Shown here piece by piece: positions 1-11,496 of a stretch of DNA of 64,000 nt. The stretch is from Mangrovibrevibacter kandeliae (GTDB taxonomy: Bacteria; Pseudomonadota; Alphaproteobacteria; Rhizobiales; Rhizobiaceae), in contig NZ_JANIFJ010000003.1 of assembly GCF_024519155.1 (NCBI RefSeq), forward strand, positions 62,001 through 126,000, written 5' to 3'. Under the pieces are notes generated by a model. That model was not told the origin of the DNA, made no database searches, and was given only the letters and a program-made list of their open reading frames with translations. Within the stretch, counting starts at the first letter, position 1. Each line of letters starts with the position of its first letter. The position numbers and the translations under genes are program-made.

Positions 1-1122
1 GGCAAGCCGTCCGGTTGCGTCCTCTGCAAGATCTGGGCGGTCCTGACGACCGAGAAGACGCCGGACGGCGAACCCTGCGTCGTCATCCCCGGCCATATCG
101 CCCACAAGCCGGATCCCTGCATCTACGACCAGTTTCTGCTGATGCAGCTCGGCAAGCCGGTCACGTGGGACAATCCGGACGTGCGGATCTTTCTCGGCGG
201 CGTCGAGCAGTATACCTACAACTTGACCGCGAGCACCGAATACGACGTCGAGATCACCGTTCACAACGCCTCGCGCGAGAAGCCGGCAAACCAGACCACA
301 GTCGACATCGCCTGGATTTCGTTCGGCGCGGGCGCCGAGACGCGGCACCCGGTGACGGTCGCCTCGACCGACGTTCCGGTCTGGCCGGGCACCTCGGTGG
401 TGACCACAAAGTGGCGGACTCCGGACGTGCCCGGGCATTACTGCATCGAGGTCGTGCTGTCGCATCCCGACGACGGCAACCCCTCGAACAACCGCGGCTG
501 GAACAACACCCAGGTCTTCGCCGCGCAGTCGCCGGTCGAGCGCGAGTTGCGGATCTACAACCGCCACCCGGGCGACTGCCCGCCCGTTCGCGAGGGCGGC
601 GGGCCGGTGCTGCGGCCGCACCGGGTGTTCCTCGGCTGGGCGCCGCTGGCGGCCGTCGCGACCCTGCCGCTCACGCCGCACGGCATGCAGGGCATGCGCT
701 ATCTCCCGTCGCTGCTCGCCCTGATGCTGATCGGGTATGTCGTCGGATCGGCGATCGGCCTCTTTGCCGAGTCCGCCTATGCGGCGATGGCGCGGCGCCG
801 CAACGCCAGCCGCGCCCGCACGCTGCCGCCGCCGCGCACCGACTGCCACCTCGTCGAGATCGCGGTCGACTCCTACGAGTTCGAAGACAAGACCGGCAAG
901 GAGTTCGATCCGGCCGTGGCGTTCAAGGGCAGGGGGGCGATCTGGGGGGCGAAGGTGGAGCCGCCGAGCTTCGTCTTCCTGCCGGGCGAAGCCTTCCGCG
1001 ACGTGCGCCTCCTCGTCGACGCGCCCGACGATCCCGGCCCGGCAGGAACCTTCAACGTCAATGTCTGGCAGGGCGGCGTGCCCAGCGGCGGCGCCACCTT
1101 CACCATCACGACGGGAGGCTGA
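1..1122 (+). CDS. Membrane-anchored protein of unknown function with Ig-like domains, 5' partial
   Basis: The frame is open from the first base of the window, so the true start lies upstream; 373 residues are visible. The visible N-terminus has a Cys-rich patch (GCVLC) and a beta-rich stretch (about residues 48-190) built like an Ig/CARDB-type extracellular domain, with 'WDNPD' and 'DDGNPSNNRGWNN' motifs. Two hydrophobic segments follow (about 209-224 and 234-263), then a second beta-rich domain (about 285-373). The fold assignments are inferred from pattern only. It stops 1 nt before the start of the next gene, a membrane protein of equally unknown role, so the two are probably co-transcribed and work together. 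I recognise no named family and propose no function. Confidence 0.7.
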   Translation, partial: GKPSGCVLCKIWAVLTTEKTPDGEPCVVIPGHIAHKPDPCIYDQFLLMQLGKPVTWDNPDVRIFLGGVEQYTYNLTASTEYDVEITVHNASREKPANQTTVDIAWISFGAGAETRHPVTVASTDVPVWPGTSVVTTKWRTPDVPGHYCIEVVLSHPDDGNPSNNRGWNNTQVFAAQSPVERELRIYNRHPGDCPPVREGGGPVLRPHRVFLGWAPLAAVATLPLTPHGMQGMRYLPSLLALMLIGYVVGSAIGLFAESAYAAMARRRNASRARTLPPPRTDCHLVEIAVDSYEFEDKTGKEFDPAVAFKGRGAIWGAKVEPPSFVFLPGEAFRDVRLLVDAPDDPGPAGTFNVNVWQGGVPSGGATFTITTGG

Positions 1123-1123
1123 C

Positions 1124-2074
1124 ATGGCCGGATGCGACACCAGTCCGCACAACGCGCTCTACGAGTCAGGCGAGCGCCGCGTGCTCGGCTGGGTCGGCGG
1201 CAGCGCCGCCGCGGTGGCCTTCGCCGCGCTCGCCGAAGCCGCGGGAATCGCCGGCCTCGCCGGCGGCGCTCTCGCCGTCGCAATCGCGGCCATCGCGATC
1301 GCGGCTCTTGCCGGGGCCGTCATCGGCTTCTTCATCGGTCTTGCCGTCAACTGGTTCGACCGCCTGCACGTCCAGGATCCGAGCACCATCACGATGAGCG
1401 GATGCATCCTGTGTGCCGGCAAGAACACCGGTGTGCCGCCGCTCAATGACAACGACTGGACCTTCAACCTCGGCGGGCCGCTGGCGCTGCTCTCGCCGGT
1501 CCAAGCTGGCCTGGACGTCAACCAGATCCGCACCCGCAGCGCGCCGGGTGCCGGCGAGGTGCAGACGGTGACCGACCCGAAGTCCGGCCAGCAGATCCTG
1601 CATTGCGAGATCGGATCGCACATCGGCGACTACGCGGCGGTCGGCGCTGCCATCGGGTCGGTCGCAGGTGCCGTCGCAGGTGCCGTGGCCGGGGCCATCG
1701 CCTGCGCGGCGATCGGCCTCCTGACCTTCGGCATCGGCGCCGCCCTGTGTCTGCTCGTCGTCGCGATCGCGATTCTCGCGGGCGCTGCGGTCGGCGGCAT
1801 CGCCGGTGACGCGATCGGCGGCGTCGCCGGCTGGATCGCCGACGGAGTGAGCGATTTCAACGAGATCGGCGAAAGCGTCTCGCGCGGTTGCCTGATGAGC
1901 CTGACCGGGCGCTGGGTCACCGACGGGAGCCATGGCCACAACGAGATCCACGACGTCACCAGCGCCCAGATCATCGAATGCAACGCCTGCGACCAGGACC
2001 CGACCGGGACGGCCGCCGGCGGGCTCGTCGCAGCGGTCGGGATCGGCCGGCATCCGACCGGCCGCGATCCCTGA
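1124..2074 (+). CDS. Glycine-zipper-rich integral membrane protein of unknown function
   Basis: 316 residues. Two long Gly/Ala-rich hydrophobic blocks (about 21-79 and 172-245) have GxxxG/AxxxG spacing typical of tightly packed membrane helices or pore-forming and channel-like proteins. Between them is a soluble loop with the motif 'LNDNDWTFNLGG' (107-118) and several Cys residues (94, 97, 161). The C-terminal part carries 'GRWVTDGSHGHNEIHDV' (262-278), rich in His, Asn and Asp and suggestive of a metal or catalytic site, then a CNAC pair. The ATG at 1124 follows the upstream stop by 1 nt, behind GGGAGG-like sequence, so the genes are coupled. The frame also runs open upstream inside the previous gene, but that part is out-of-frame shadow. 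Function is unknown; an envelope or secreted-effector context is only a guess. Confidence 0.75.
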   Translation: MAGCDTSPHNALYESGERRVLGWVGGSAAAVAFAALAEAAGIAGLAGGALAVAIAAIAIAALAGAVIGFFIGLAVNWFDRLHVQDPSTITMSGCILCAGKNTGVPPLNDNDWTFNLGGPLALLSPVQAGLDVNQIRTRSAPGAGEVQTVTDPKSGQQILHCEIGSHIGDYAAVGAAIGSVAGAVAGAVAGAIACAAIGLLTFGIGAALCLLVVAIAILAGAAVGGIAGDAIGGVAGWIADGVSDFNEIGESVSRGCLMSLTGRWVTDGSHGHNEIHDVTSAQIIECNACDQDPTGTAAGGLVAAVGIGRHPTGRDP

Positions 2075-2123
2075 GGCCAACGTCGCGGGCTGCCGTACGC
2101 CGCAGCCGCCGTGACGTCCGGCG

Positions 2124-5006
<2,883 letters not shown>

Positions 5007-5096
5007 GGCGCCGTCGATCGTCCCTTTGAGAAGCGGCCTGTACTTAAGTCAGTCGAACCGGCCTTCCAAGCCGCCGACCCGAATCCACACTTGTAT

Positions 5097-5111
5097 GTTC
5101 GTAGTTTGTTC
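5097..5111. promoter_or_regulatory. LexA (SOS) box between uvrA and ssb
   Basis: GTTC (5097-5100), seven bases, then GTTC (5108-5111): an exact match to the GTTC-N7-GTTC direct repeat recognised by LexA in alphaproteobacteria. It sits in the 230-nt divergent intergenic region, 90 nt from the uvrA start and 125 nt from the ssb start. It could serve either or both genes. A TATAGC-like -10 element follows immediately at 5112. Confidence 0.8.
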
Positions 5112-5236
5112 TATAGCGTGACGTTCGGATCGGCAAGCGCCTTGCGGCAGGGGCGGTGGACGAGGGGCGGGACCGGCTTTCACGCCGGAGCGGCGTCCGT
5201 TAGAGTCGCGCCAACCTTTTCGAGTGGAGTTCTCCG

Positions 5237-5740
5237 ATGGCAGGCAGCGTCAACAAGGTGATCCTGGTGGGCAATCTCGGTGCCGATCCCGAGGTTCGTC
5301 GCCTGAATTCCGGCGATGCGGTGGTCAATCTGCGCATCGCCACCTCCGAAAGCTGGCGCGACCGCAACAGCGGCGAGCGCAAGGAGCGCACGGAGTGGCA
5401 CAATGTGGTGATCTTCAACGAGAACCTCGTGAAGGTCGCCGAGCAGTACCTGAAGAAGGGCTCGACCGTTTATATCGAGGGGCAGCTGCAGACGCGCTCG
5501 TGGGAGGATCAGTCGGGCCAGAAGCGCTACACGACCGAGGTCGTGCTGCAGCGCTTCCGGGGCGAGCTGCAGATGCTCGGCGGGCGCGGTGAGGGCGGCG
5601 GCGGCGATGCCGGCCGCGGCGCCTACGACCGCGGTGGTTCGCAGGATCGCGGCGGCGGCGGTGGCGGCTTCGACCGCGGGGGATATGACGACCGCGGCGG
5701 CGGTTCGTCGCGTGACCTCGACGACGAAATCCCGTTCTGA
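5237..5740 (+). CDS. ssb: Single-stranded DNA-binding protein
   Basis: 167 residues. It binds ssDNA as a tetramer and organises replication, recombination and repair partners. The OB-fold spans about 1-110 (starts [43 protein letters not shown]). A disordered Gly/Arg/Asp-rich linker (about 117-158) follows, then the acidic tip DLDDEIPF that docks partner proteins. The ATG follows a GGAG-type ribosome site (5227-5230). It is divergent from uvrA across the SOS box. No oddities. Confidence 0.97.
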   Translation: MAGSVNKVILVGNLGADPEVRRLNSGDAVVNLRIATSESWRDRNSGERKERTEWHNVVIFNENLVKVAEQYLKKGSTVYIEGQLQTRSWEDQSGQKRYTTEVVLQRFRGELQMLGGRGEGGGGDAGRGAYDRGGSQDRGGGGGGFDRGGYDDRGGGSSRDLDDEIPF

Positions 5741-5810
5741 TCAGGGGGTGCCGGCCGTTGCCGGCGCTGTCAGATTCCCGGCGTGGCGGCCGTAAGGAGC
5801 GAGGAGCACC

Positions 5811-6755
5811 ATGAAGCCCGGATCGTGCCGCGTCGCGCTGGCGGTTCTTGCGCTGCTCTTCGCGTGGATCGTGCCCGCCACGGCGCAGGATGCGCCCGGC
5901 CCCGCCCGGATCGCTGTCGTGTCGGCCTTCGAGCCGGAGTGGACCGCGCTGAAGGCAGCGGTCGAGGAGCCGCGGAGCGAGGAGATCAACGGCGTCGAGT
6001 TCGTCAGCGGCCGGCTCGACGGGCATGACGTCGTGCTTTTCCTGTCCGGGGTCAGCATGGTCAATGCTGCGATGACGACGCAGCTCGCGCTCGACCGCTT
6101 CCAGATCTCGACCATCGTCGTCTCCGGCATCGCCGGGGGCGTCGATCCGCGGCTCTCCATCGGTGATGTCGTGATCGCCTCGCAATGGGGCGAATACCTG
6201 GAGTCGGTGTTCGCGCGCGAGACCGATGGCGGCTATCGGCTGCCGAGCTATGCCCAGAAGAGTTTTGCCAATTACGGCATGATGTTCCCGCAGCCCGTCT
6301 CGATCCGGCGGGCGGGCGACTCGTCGGGCGATCGCTTCTGGCTGCCGGTCGACCCGAAGCTCCTCGCCGTCGCCGCGCAGGCTGCTGGCGCGGTCAAGCT
6401 CGCCCGCTGCACGCCTGAGCAGGCTTGTCTCGACCACGCGCCGCAGGTGGTGGTCGGCGGCAACGGCGTCTCGGGGATGGCCTTCGTCGACAATGCCGAG
6501 TTCCGGCGCTACGTCGCCGACACCTTCCAGGCCCGCGTGCTGGACATGGAGAGCGCGGCGGTGGCCCATGTCGCTTATGCCAACCGGGTGCCGTTCATCG
6601 CATTCAGGAGCCTGTCCGACCTCGCCGGCGGCGGCGAGGGGGCCAACGAGATGGCGACCTTCTTCGGCCTTGCGGCCGGTAATTCGTCCGCCCTCGTCCG
6701 CGCCTTCCTGACGGCGCTTCCCGTGGCGGTCGTCGCGGAACCCAAGATCCCGTGA
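5811..6755 (+). CDS. Exported 5'-methylthioadenosine/S-adenosylhomocysteine nucleosidase-like protein
   Basis: 314 residues of the purine nucleoside phosphorylase/MTAN superfamily. An N-terminal signal peptide (charged start, hydrophobic 9-21, PATAQ cleavage site near 25) predicts periplasmic location, unlike the cytoplasmic MTAN enzyme. Family marks: 'VVSAFEPEW' with the early Glu, 'SGIAGGVDPRLSIGDVVIAS' (about 104-124), the ribose/base-binding 'VLDMESAAVAHVA' Glu (about 245) and the catalytic Asp in 'SLSDLAGG' (about 268). Catalytic residues are therefore present and hydrolase activity on a nucleoside is likely, but the substrate is not shown. An extra segment (about 140-200) with two Cys residues could be disulfide-bonded. 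It stands alone between ssb and divK. Confidence 0.85.
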   Translation: MKPGSCRVALAVLALLFAWIVPATAQDAPGPARIAVVSAFEPEWTALKAAVEEPRSEEINGVEFVSGRLDGHDVVLFLSGVSMVNAAMTTQLALDRFQISTIVVSGIAGGVDPRLSIGDVVIASQWGEYLESVFARETDGGYRLPSYAQKSFANYGMMFPQPVSIRRAGDSSGDRFWLPVDPKLLAVAAQAAGAVKLARCTPEQACLDHAPQVVVGGNGVSGMAFVDNAEFRRYVADTFQARVLDMESAAVAHVAYANRVPFIAFRSLSDLAGGGEGANEMATFFGLAAGNSSALVRAFLTALPVAVVAEPKIP

Positions 6756-6941
6756 CGTGCGGGGGGCGCCGCGGCCCGTCGCCCCTGCGACGGCGTGGGC
6801 TCTGCCGGGCCAAGGCGTCTTGTGCTCAGTAACGTGGTCGAAGTACCCAATTCTTAAATGAAGTTCGGGTAGCTGTCGGTTTCACGAGATCATACGCGAC
6901 CGCGACAGCGCGCTCGATTCGGTACAGGTGGAGTCTCGCGC

Positions 6942-7313
6942 ATGCCGAAAACGGTGATGATCGTCGAGGACAACGAGCTCAACATGAAGCTGTTTCGTGA
7001 CCTCATCGAGGCGCACGGCTTCCGCACCGTCCAGACCCGCAGCGGCTTGACCGCCGTCGAACTGGCGCGCGAGCATCGTCCCGACCTCATCCTCATGGAC
7101 ATCCAGCTGCCCGAGGTGTCCGGCCTCGACGTCACGCGGCAGCTCAAGAGCGACAGCGAACTGCACCGCATTCCCGTCATCGCGGTGACGGCCTTCGCGA
7201 TGAAGGGGGACGAGGAGCGCATCCGGCAGGGCGGCTGCGAAGCCTACATCTCCAAGCCGATCTCGGTGACGAAGTTCATCGAGACGATCAAGTCCTTCCT
7301 CGGCGAGCAGTGA
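6942..7313 (+). CDS. divK: Single-domain response regulator DivK
   Basis: 123 residues, one receiver domain. In alphaproteobacteria DivK is phosphorylated or dephosphorylated by DivJ/PleC-type kinases and drives the CtrA cell-cycle pathway. Phospho-acceptor Asp53 in [10 protein letters not shown], acidic pair E9/D10, Thr in VTAF (about 83) and Lys105 in ISKP are all present. Length and sequence fit DivK closely. pleD starts 4 nt downstream, the classic divK-pleD pair. The preceding 186 nt hold a TTAA half site near 6854 but no full CtrA box. Confidence 0.95.
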   Translation: MPKTVMIVEDNELNMKLFRDLIEAHGFRTVQTRSGLTAVELAREHRPDLILMDIQLPEVSGLDVTRQLKSDSELHRIPVIAVTAFAMKGDEERIRQGGCEAYISKPISVTKFIETIKSFLGEQ

Positions 7314-7317
7314 CGGC

Positions 7318-8682
7318 ATGAGCGCGCGCATCCTCATCGTCGACGATCTCGAGATCAACGTGAAGCTGATGGCGGCGCGCCTGGCGGCGGAGTATTTCGA
7401 CGTGCTCACGGCGGCGAGCGGTCCGGAAGCGCTGCAGATCTGTCTGCGCGAGCCGCTGGATCTCGTGCTTCTCGACGTGATGATGCCGGACATGGACGGC
7501 TACGAGGTGTGTCGGCGGCTGAAGGGCGATCCACGGACGGCGCATCTGCCGGTGGTGCTGCTGACGGCGCTGGACGGCATGGCCGACCGGGTGACGGGCC
7601 TCGAAGCCGGCGCCGACGACTTCTTGACCAAGCCCGTTCGCGACCTGCAGCTGTTTTCGCGCGTGAAGAGCCTCACCCGGCTCAAGCTGCTCACCGACGA
7701 ACTGCGGGTGCGTGCCGAAACCAGCGCCAGCCTGGTGACGCGCAACGAGCTGTTGATGGAACTCGCGGGCAAGGGCACCGGCGGCCGGGTCTGCCTCGTC
7801 GAGGACGATGCGCGCGCCGCCGAGCGGCTCGCGCGCCTCCTCGGGGAGGAGCACAAGGTGCATGTCGAGCCGGATCCGGCCGTTCTCACGCAGACGGCGA
7901 TCGGGCGGACCTTCGATCTCTTCGTGATCGGCGCCGGACAGGGCTTCGACCCGTTGCGGCTTTGCTCGCGCATCCGCTCGAGCGAGACCACCCGTGGCAC
8001 GCCGATCCTCCTCGCGGTCGCGCCCGACGACGATGCGCGCACGGCACGGGCTCTGGAGATCGGCGCCAACGACTACATCGTGCGGCCGATCGACCGCAAC
8101 GAGCTGCTTGCGCGCGTGCGCACGCAGATCAAGCGGAAGCGGTACGACGATGGCCTGCGTGAGACGCTGCAGCGGACGCTGGAACTCGCCATCACCGACT
8201 CGCTGACGCGGCTGCACAATCGGCGCTTCTTCGACGCTCACCTCCTGCGTGCGGTCGAGCGCAGCCGGCGCGAAGGCAAGCCGCTGGCCCTGCTCATCGC
8301 CGATATCGACCATTTCAAGCGCATCAACGACGAGTGGGGTCACGATGCCGGCGACATGGTGCTCCGCCAGTTCGCCGCCCGTCTGGCGGAGAGCGTGCGC
8401 GGCAGCGATCTCGCGTGCCGCTTCGGCGGGGAGGAGTTCGTCGTCCTGATGCCGGAGGCCGATCATCGCGCCGCCGAGATCACCGCCGAACGCCTGCGCC
8501 AGTGCGTCGCCGACACGCCGTTCGAGACCGGACGTGGAAGCATCCCGGTCACGGTCAGTTCCGGCTATGCCGTGCTCTCCGGTGAGCCCGACGACGCAGA
8601 CACGCTGCTGAAGCGCGCCGACGCCGGCCTCTACGCCGCCAAGCGCGCCGGCCGCAATCGCGTGATGGCGCTCGCCGCCTGA
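7318..8682 (+). CDS. pleD: Response regulator/diguanylate cyclase PleD
   Basis: 454 residues with REC-REC-GGDEF architecture, as in Caulobacter PleD. It makes cyclic di-GMP when phosphorylated and directs polar development. The first receiver has Asp53 in LLDVMMPDMDGYE and the KP switch (about 105). The second receiver (about 155-275) is degenerate, the dimerisation adaptor known from the family. The active-site loop is GGEEF (370-374), preceded by the RxxD inhibitory site RGSD (361-364), so product feedback should be intact. It is co-transcribed with divK (4-nt gap). The following 600 nt contain no gene. Confidence 0.96.
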   Translation: MSARILIVDDLEINVKLMAARLAAEYFDVLTAASGPEALQICLREPLDLVLLDVMMPDMDGYEVCRRLKGDPRTAHLPVVLLTALDGMADRVTGLEAGADDFLTKPVRDLQLFSRVKSLTRLKLLTDELRVRAETSASLVTRNELLMELAGKGTGGRVCLVEDDARAAERLARLLGEEHKVHVEPDPAVLTQTAIGRTFDLFVIGAGQGFDPLRLCSRIRSSETTRGTPILLAVAPDDDARTARALEIGANDYIVRPIDRNELLARVRTQIKRKRYDDGLRETLQRTLELAITDSLTRLHNRRFFDAHLLRAVERSRREGKPLALLIADIDHFKRINDEWGHDAGDMVLRQFAARLAESVRGSDLACRFGGEEFVVLMPEADHRAAEITAERLRQCVADTPFETGRGSIPVTVSSGYAVLSGEPDDADTLLKRADAGLYAAKRAGRNRVMALAA

Positions 8683-9291
8683 GCGGCTACGGGCGGGCGC
8701 GACGGGCGATGCCGCCGCACCATCGGACCTCTCGCGGACACTTTGGAAGACGACGTCTCACGAGCGCGCGGATCCGGTCGCAGGCCGTGGATGTCGCCGG
8801 TGCCGCACCGGCGCCGACCGTGCCATCGGCGGTTCCGCGCCGCAAATCTTAACCATTCGTTGCAGATTCGTCCGAAGATGGTTTCGATTTGGTTGCTTTT
8901 GATTCGGTTATAGGCAAGTTTTCAGACCGTGGTCATGGAAGCGGTTGCGGCGACACCGTCTTCCGAAAGTTCCCCATGGAATGCTCAGGTCCGCCGCATC
9001 TCCTGGGTCCCGTGGGGCGGCCGGCCGGCGTCCGAACGAGTTGCGGTTTCCTCGTACCGCAGTCGGATTAGCCGGCCGGCCACTTTTCGCCGCCATTCCA
9101 GATCTTTCGACTGCTCGTCCCGATCGAGTGCCGGCAGGCGGCGTCTCGCGCACTGGGCAGGATGAAGCGCCATGGTACGTCCGCCGGCGCGGGAACGCGC
9201 GCATCGCGCCGACGGGCCACCCGCAGAGCTCGACCCTGGTCCTCCGCAGGAAGAAGGACGGCCCGGCGGCCGCCGAACGTCTCCACAACGC
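8683..9291. other. Intergenic region after pleD without a recognisable gene
   Basis: About 600 nt between pleD and the rpmG terminator. Open frames exist on both strands but none has a plausible ribosome site or recognisable protein; their sequences are Arg/Ala/Pro-rich like shadow frames. An AT-richer patch (about 8841-8930) contains TTAACCAT (8849-8856), which resembles a CtrA-type half site, and T-rich promoter-like sequence. A small RNA or the promoter of an unseen transcript is possible. Confidence 0.4.
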
Positions 9292-9314
9292 AAAACGCCG
9301 CCCGAGGGGCGGCG
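9292..9314 (-). terminator. Rho-independent terminator of rpmG
   Basis: Read on the minus strand, a perfect 8-bp GC stem (9307-9314 with 9296-9303), a 3-nt loop and a run of four T (9295-9292). It lies 38 nt after the rpmG stop. Confidence 0.8.
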
Positions 9315-9351
9315 CCTGGAAACCGATGGCGGGCGGCAGAGCCGCGCCGGC

Positions 9352-9519
9352 TTACTTGATCTTCGTTTCCTTGAACTCGACGTGTTTGCGCGCGACCGGA
9401 TCGTACTTGGTCTTCGACATCTTGTCGGTCATCGTACGGCTGTTCTTCTTCGTCACGTAGAAGAAGCCGGTGTCGGCCGTCGAGAGCAGCTTGATCTTGA
9501 TCGTGGTCGCCTTGGCCAT
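9352..9519 (-). CDS. rpmG: 50S ribosomal protein L33
   Basis: 55 residues, the usual size. The sequence begins [20 protein letters not shown] and ends with the basic [11 protein letters not shown] tail, the alphaproteobacterial L33 form without the Cys pairs (zinc-free). It is a structural protein of the large subunit. The gene is monocistronic and followed by a clear hairpin terminator. An extended frame upstream of the ATG is shadow of the MFS gene region. Confidence 0.97.
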   Translation of the reverse strand: MAKATTIKIKLLSTADTGFFYVTKKNSRTMTDKMSKTKYDPVARKHVEFKETKIK

Positions 9520-9670
9520 CGTCGTGGTTCCATCCGCTGTGCGGTTCGGGGTCGGGCAGGTCGATGGCCGCGGGCAGAGCCTGCGGACGACTTGCGACAA
9601 GTCTGGTGTTGGAGCTGCTCGGCCCGGCCCGGACAATCGCCGCGGGTGAGCTGCCCCGGCCGAACCGGGG

Positions 9671-9684
9671 GCGCAACTTTGCGC
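9671..9684. repeat. Short perfect palindrome in the rpmG-MFS gap
   Basis: GCGCAA-CT-TTGCGC, a 6+6 inverted repeat between rpmG and the MFS gene. Its core (GCAA-n-TTTGCGC) recurs in the larger hairpin upstream of PBP1a (42980-43008). Role unknown. Confidence 0.4.
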
Positions 9685-9710
9685 GGAACCTACCGATCCT
9701 GCCGGCGAAG

Positions 9711-10943
9711 TCAATCCTGCTGCGCTCGTTTCTGCAGGCCCAACGCGCGCCGCCTGCCGAAGCCGAGACGCAGAATGGTGAGGACGAGGTAGAGGGCGAA
9801 GAAGAGAGCGAGGGCGTAGGCGAATCCGTTCGGGCCGAACCCGTCCATGAAGCCGCCCATCGCCTGCGGGCCCACGAGCATGCCGGCGGAGTAGCAGAAG
9901 ACGAAAGCCGCGTTGGCCGAGGCGAGTTCGGTCCCCGACAGCCGCGAGCCGAGATGGGCGAGGCCGACGGTGTAGAGGCCGGCGACGACGCCGCCCCAGA
10001 AGAACAGGACGGTCGCCATCAGCCACCAGTCCTCGACGAGCAGCGGCAGGCAAAGTGCGCCGACCAGCCCGACGACCGCGAAAAGTGCCAGGAGGCTGCG
10101 CCGGTCGCGCACCCGATCGCTGACGAGGCCGATGGGGATCTGCAGCAGCATGTTGCCGAGGCCGACCGCGGTGAGCAGCTGAGCCGCGCCCGCCTCGCTG
10201 AAGCCGACGCGTCCACCGAAGACCGGGAACAGCGCAAATCCGCCTGCCTCGACGGCGCCGAACACAAGGACGGCGCCGGTGGCGGTGGGGACGGCGAGGA
10301 CGTGGCGCCAGAAGGCGGCGGAGGCGCCGGCCTCGATGTGGGGCTGGCGCGACCAGGCGGCGAACAGCGGCAGCGCAGCAAAGAGGATGACGCCGCTGCC
10401 GATGGCGAAGGGCAGGACGCCCGTCGACCCGACGACGCCGAAGATCAGCGGTCCGACGGCAAAGCCGAGCGACAGCACCGTCGCATAGATGCCGAGCATG
10501 AAGCCGCGCCGGTGCGGAGGCGCCGCCGCGCTGATCCAGAACTCGGAGAGCACGAAGAGGACGGTGATCGCAAAGTGCAGGGCCAGCCGCAGCGGGAACC
10601 ACAGCCAGAAGGCGGTCACGTAATAGAAGGCGAGCGCCGAGGCGCCGGCGAGGAGGATCGCGCACAGCATCGTCACGCGGACGCTGAGGGCGCGCGCGAT
10701 CGGCGTCACCAGCGGCGCCGCGATCAGCGAGGCGATGCCGGCGACGGCGGTGTTGGCGCCGATGAGCGTCGCGGAGATGCCGCGTCGCTCGAGGACGATG
10801 GAGAGGAGCGGCAGGCCGAGGCCGAGCGCGATGCCGACGGCCGTGATCGAGGCGATCGCTGCGCCGGCGGCGAGCCAGTCGGTGGGCGCCGCCCCGTCGG
10901 GCGGGCGCGATGCCTCTGCGGGGTAGGGGCGCAGGCCGGGCAT
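9711..10943 (-). CDS. MFS transporter
   Basis: 410 residues from the chosen ATG, with about 12 hydrophobic segments and the usual MFS cytoplasmic loop between TM2 and TM3 plus '[16 protein letters not shown]' at the mid-protein repeat. This is a major-facilitator permease, substrate not predictable, resembling YcaD/sugar-efflux-like members. The frame is open up to an ATG at 11096, which overlaps the upstream DUF983 gene by 29 nt; that extension adds 51 low-complexity residues with no membrane character. I prefer the ATG at 10943 (MPGLRPYP), though neither start has a strong ribosome site. It belongs to the minus-strand run topA-rnr-DUF983-MFS. Confidence 0.85.
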   Translation of the reverse strand: MPGLRPYPAEASRPPDGAAPTDWLAAGAAIASITAVGIALGLGLPLLSIVLERRGISATLIGANTAVAGIASLIAAPLVTPIARALSVRVTMLCAILLAGASALAFYYVTAFWLWFPLRLALHFAITVLFVLSEFWISAAAPPHRRGFMLGIYATVLSLGFAVGPLIFGVVGSTGVLPFAIGSGVILFAALPLFAAWSRQPHIEAGASAAFWRHVLAVPTATGAVLVFGAVEAGGFALFPVFGGRVGFSEAGAAQLLTAVGLGNMLLQIPIGLVSDRVRDRRSLLALFAVVGLVGALCLPLLVEDWWLMATVLFFWGGVVAGLYTVGLAHLGSRLSGTELASANAAFVFCYSAGMLVGPQAMGGFMDGFGPNGFAYALALFFALYLVLTILRLGFGRRRALGLQKRAQQD

Positions 10944-11067
10944 GGCCTGGCCGTGGTGGACGGGGTCCGCGCCAGCAGCGACCCGATCCTGCGCTCCATC
11001 CTCGCAAGCGCCTTCCGACGGCGCTCGGCTCGATCGGCCAGTCCCGTCGGGTCGGCGATCGGTCGCC

Positions 11068-11496
11068 TCAGCGGCCATCGCCGGCCCCGCCGTCATGCCC
11101 GAAGCCGTGCATGCGCATCGCCCACTGCAGACCGATCGTCGCGCCCTTCATCGGCTGGAGCAACCCGAGGGCGAGGACGAGCGTCAGGGGCACGAACAGC
11201 GCGAGGTGGGCCCAGAGCGGCCAATCGACCATCTCCTCGAGACCCATGAAGAGTGCGACCACCAGATGGCCGACGATGAAGATCACGAGATAGGGCGGAA
11301 GGTCGTCGGCGCGCTGATGGTGAAAAGCCTCGCCGCAGACCGCACAGTGATCGACGCTCTTCAGGTAGGCACGGAACAGCCGCCCCTCGCCGCATTTCGG
11401 ACAGCGCATGAGGAAGCCGCGCTTGACCGCTTGCGGGATCGAGCGGACGACCCCTGTCGTTCCCTCTGCCGGGCCAGCAACATCCTCGGAGGTCAT
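11068..11496 (-). CDS. DUF983 family zinc-ribbon membrane protein
   Basis: 142 residues. A Cys4 zinc ribbon (C32-P-K-C35 ... C51-A-V-C54) precedes two membrane helices (about 69-88 and 95-114), the DUF983 layout. The biochemical role of the family is not established. The ATG overlaps the rnr stop (ATGA), so translation is coupled with RNase R; the MFS gene follows downstream. Confidence 0.9.
   Translation of the reverse strand: MTSEDVAGPAEGTTGVVRSIPQAVKRGFLMRCPKCGEGRLFRAYLKSVDHCAVCGEAFHHQRADDLPPYLVIFIVGHLVVALFMGLEEMVDWPLWAHLALFVPLTLVLALGLLQPMKGATIGLQWAMRMHGFGHDGGAGDGR

Noticed and set aside
6854-6870. A CtrA box upstream of divK.
   Set aside because: Only one TTAA half is present; the second half is missing (TTAA-N7-TCGG).
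11097-11496. Upstream ATG (11096) as the real start of the MFS transporter.
   Set aside because: It would add 51 low-complexity residues without membrane character before the first helix; kept only as an alternative.
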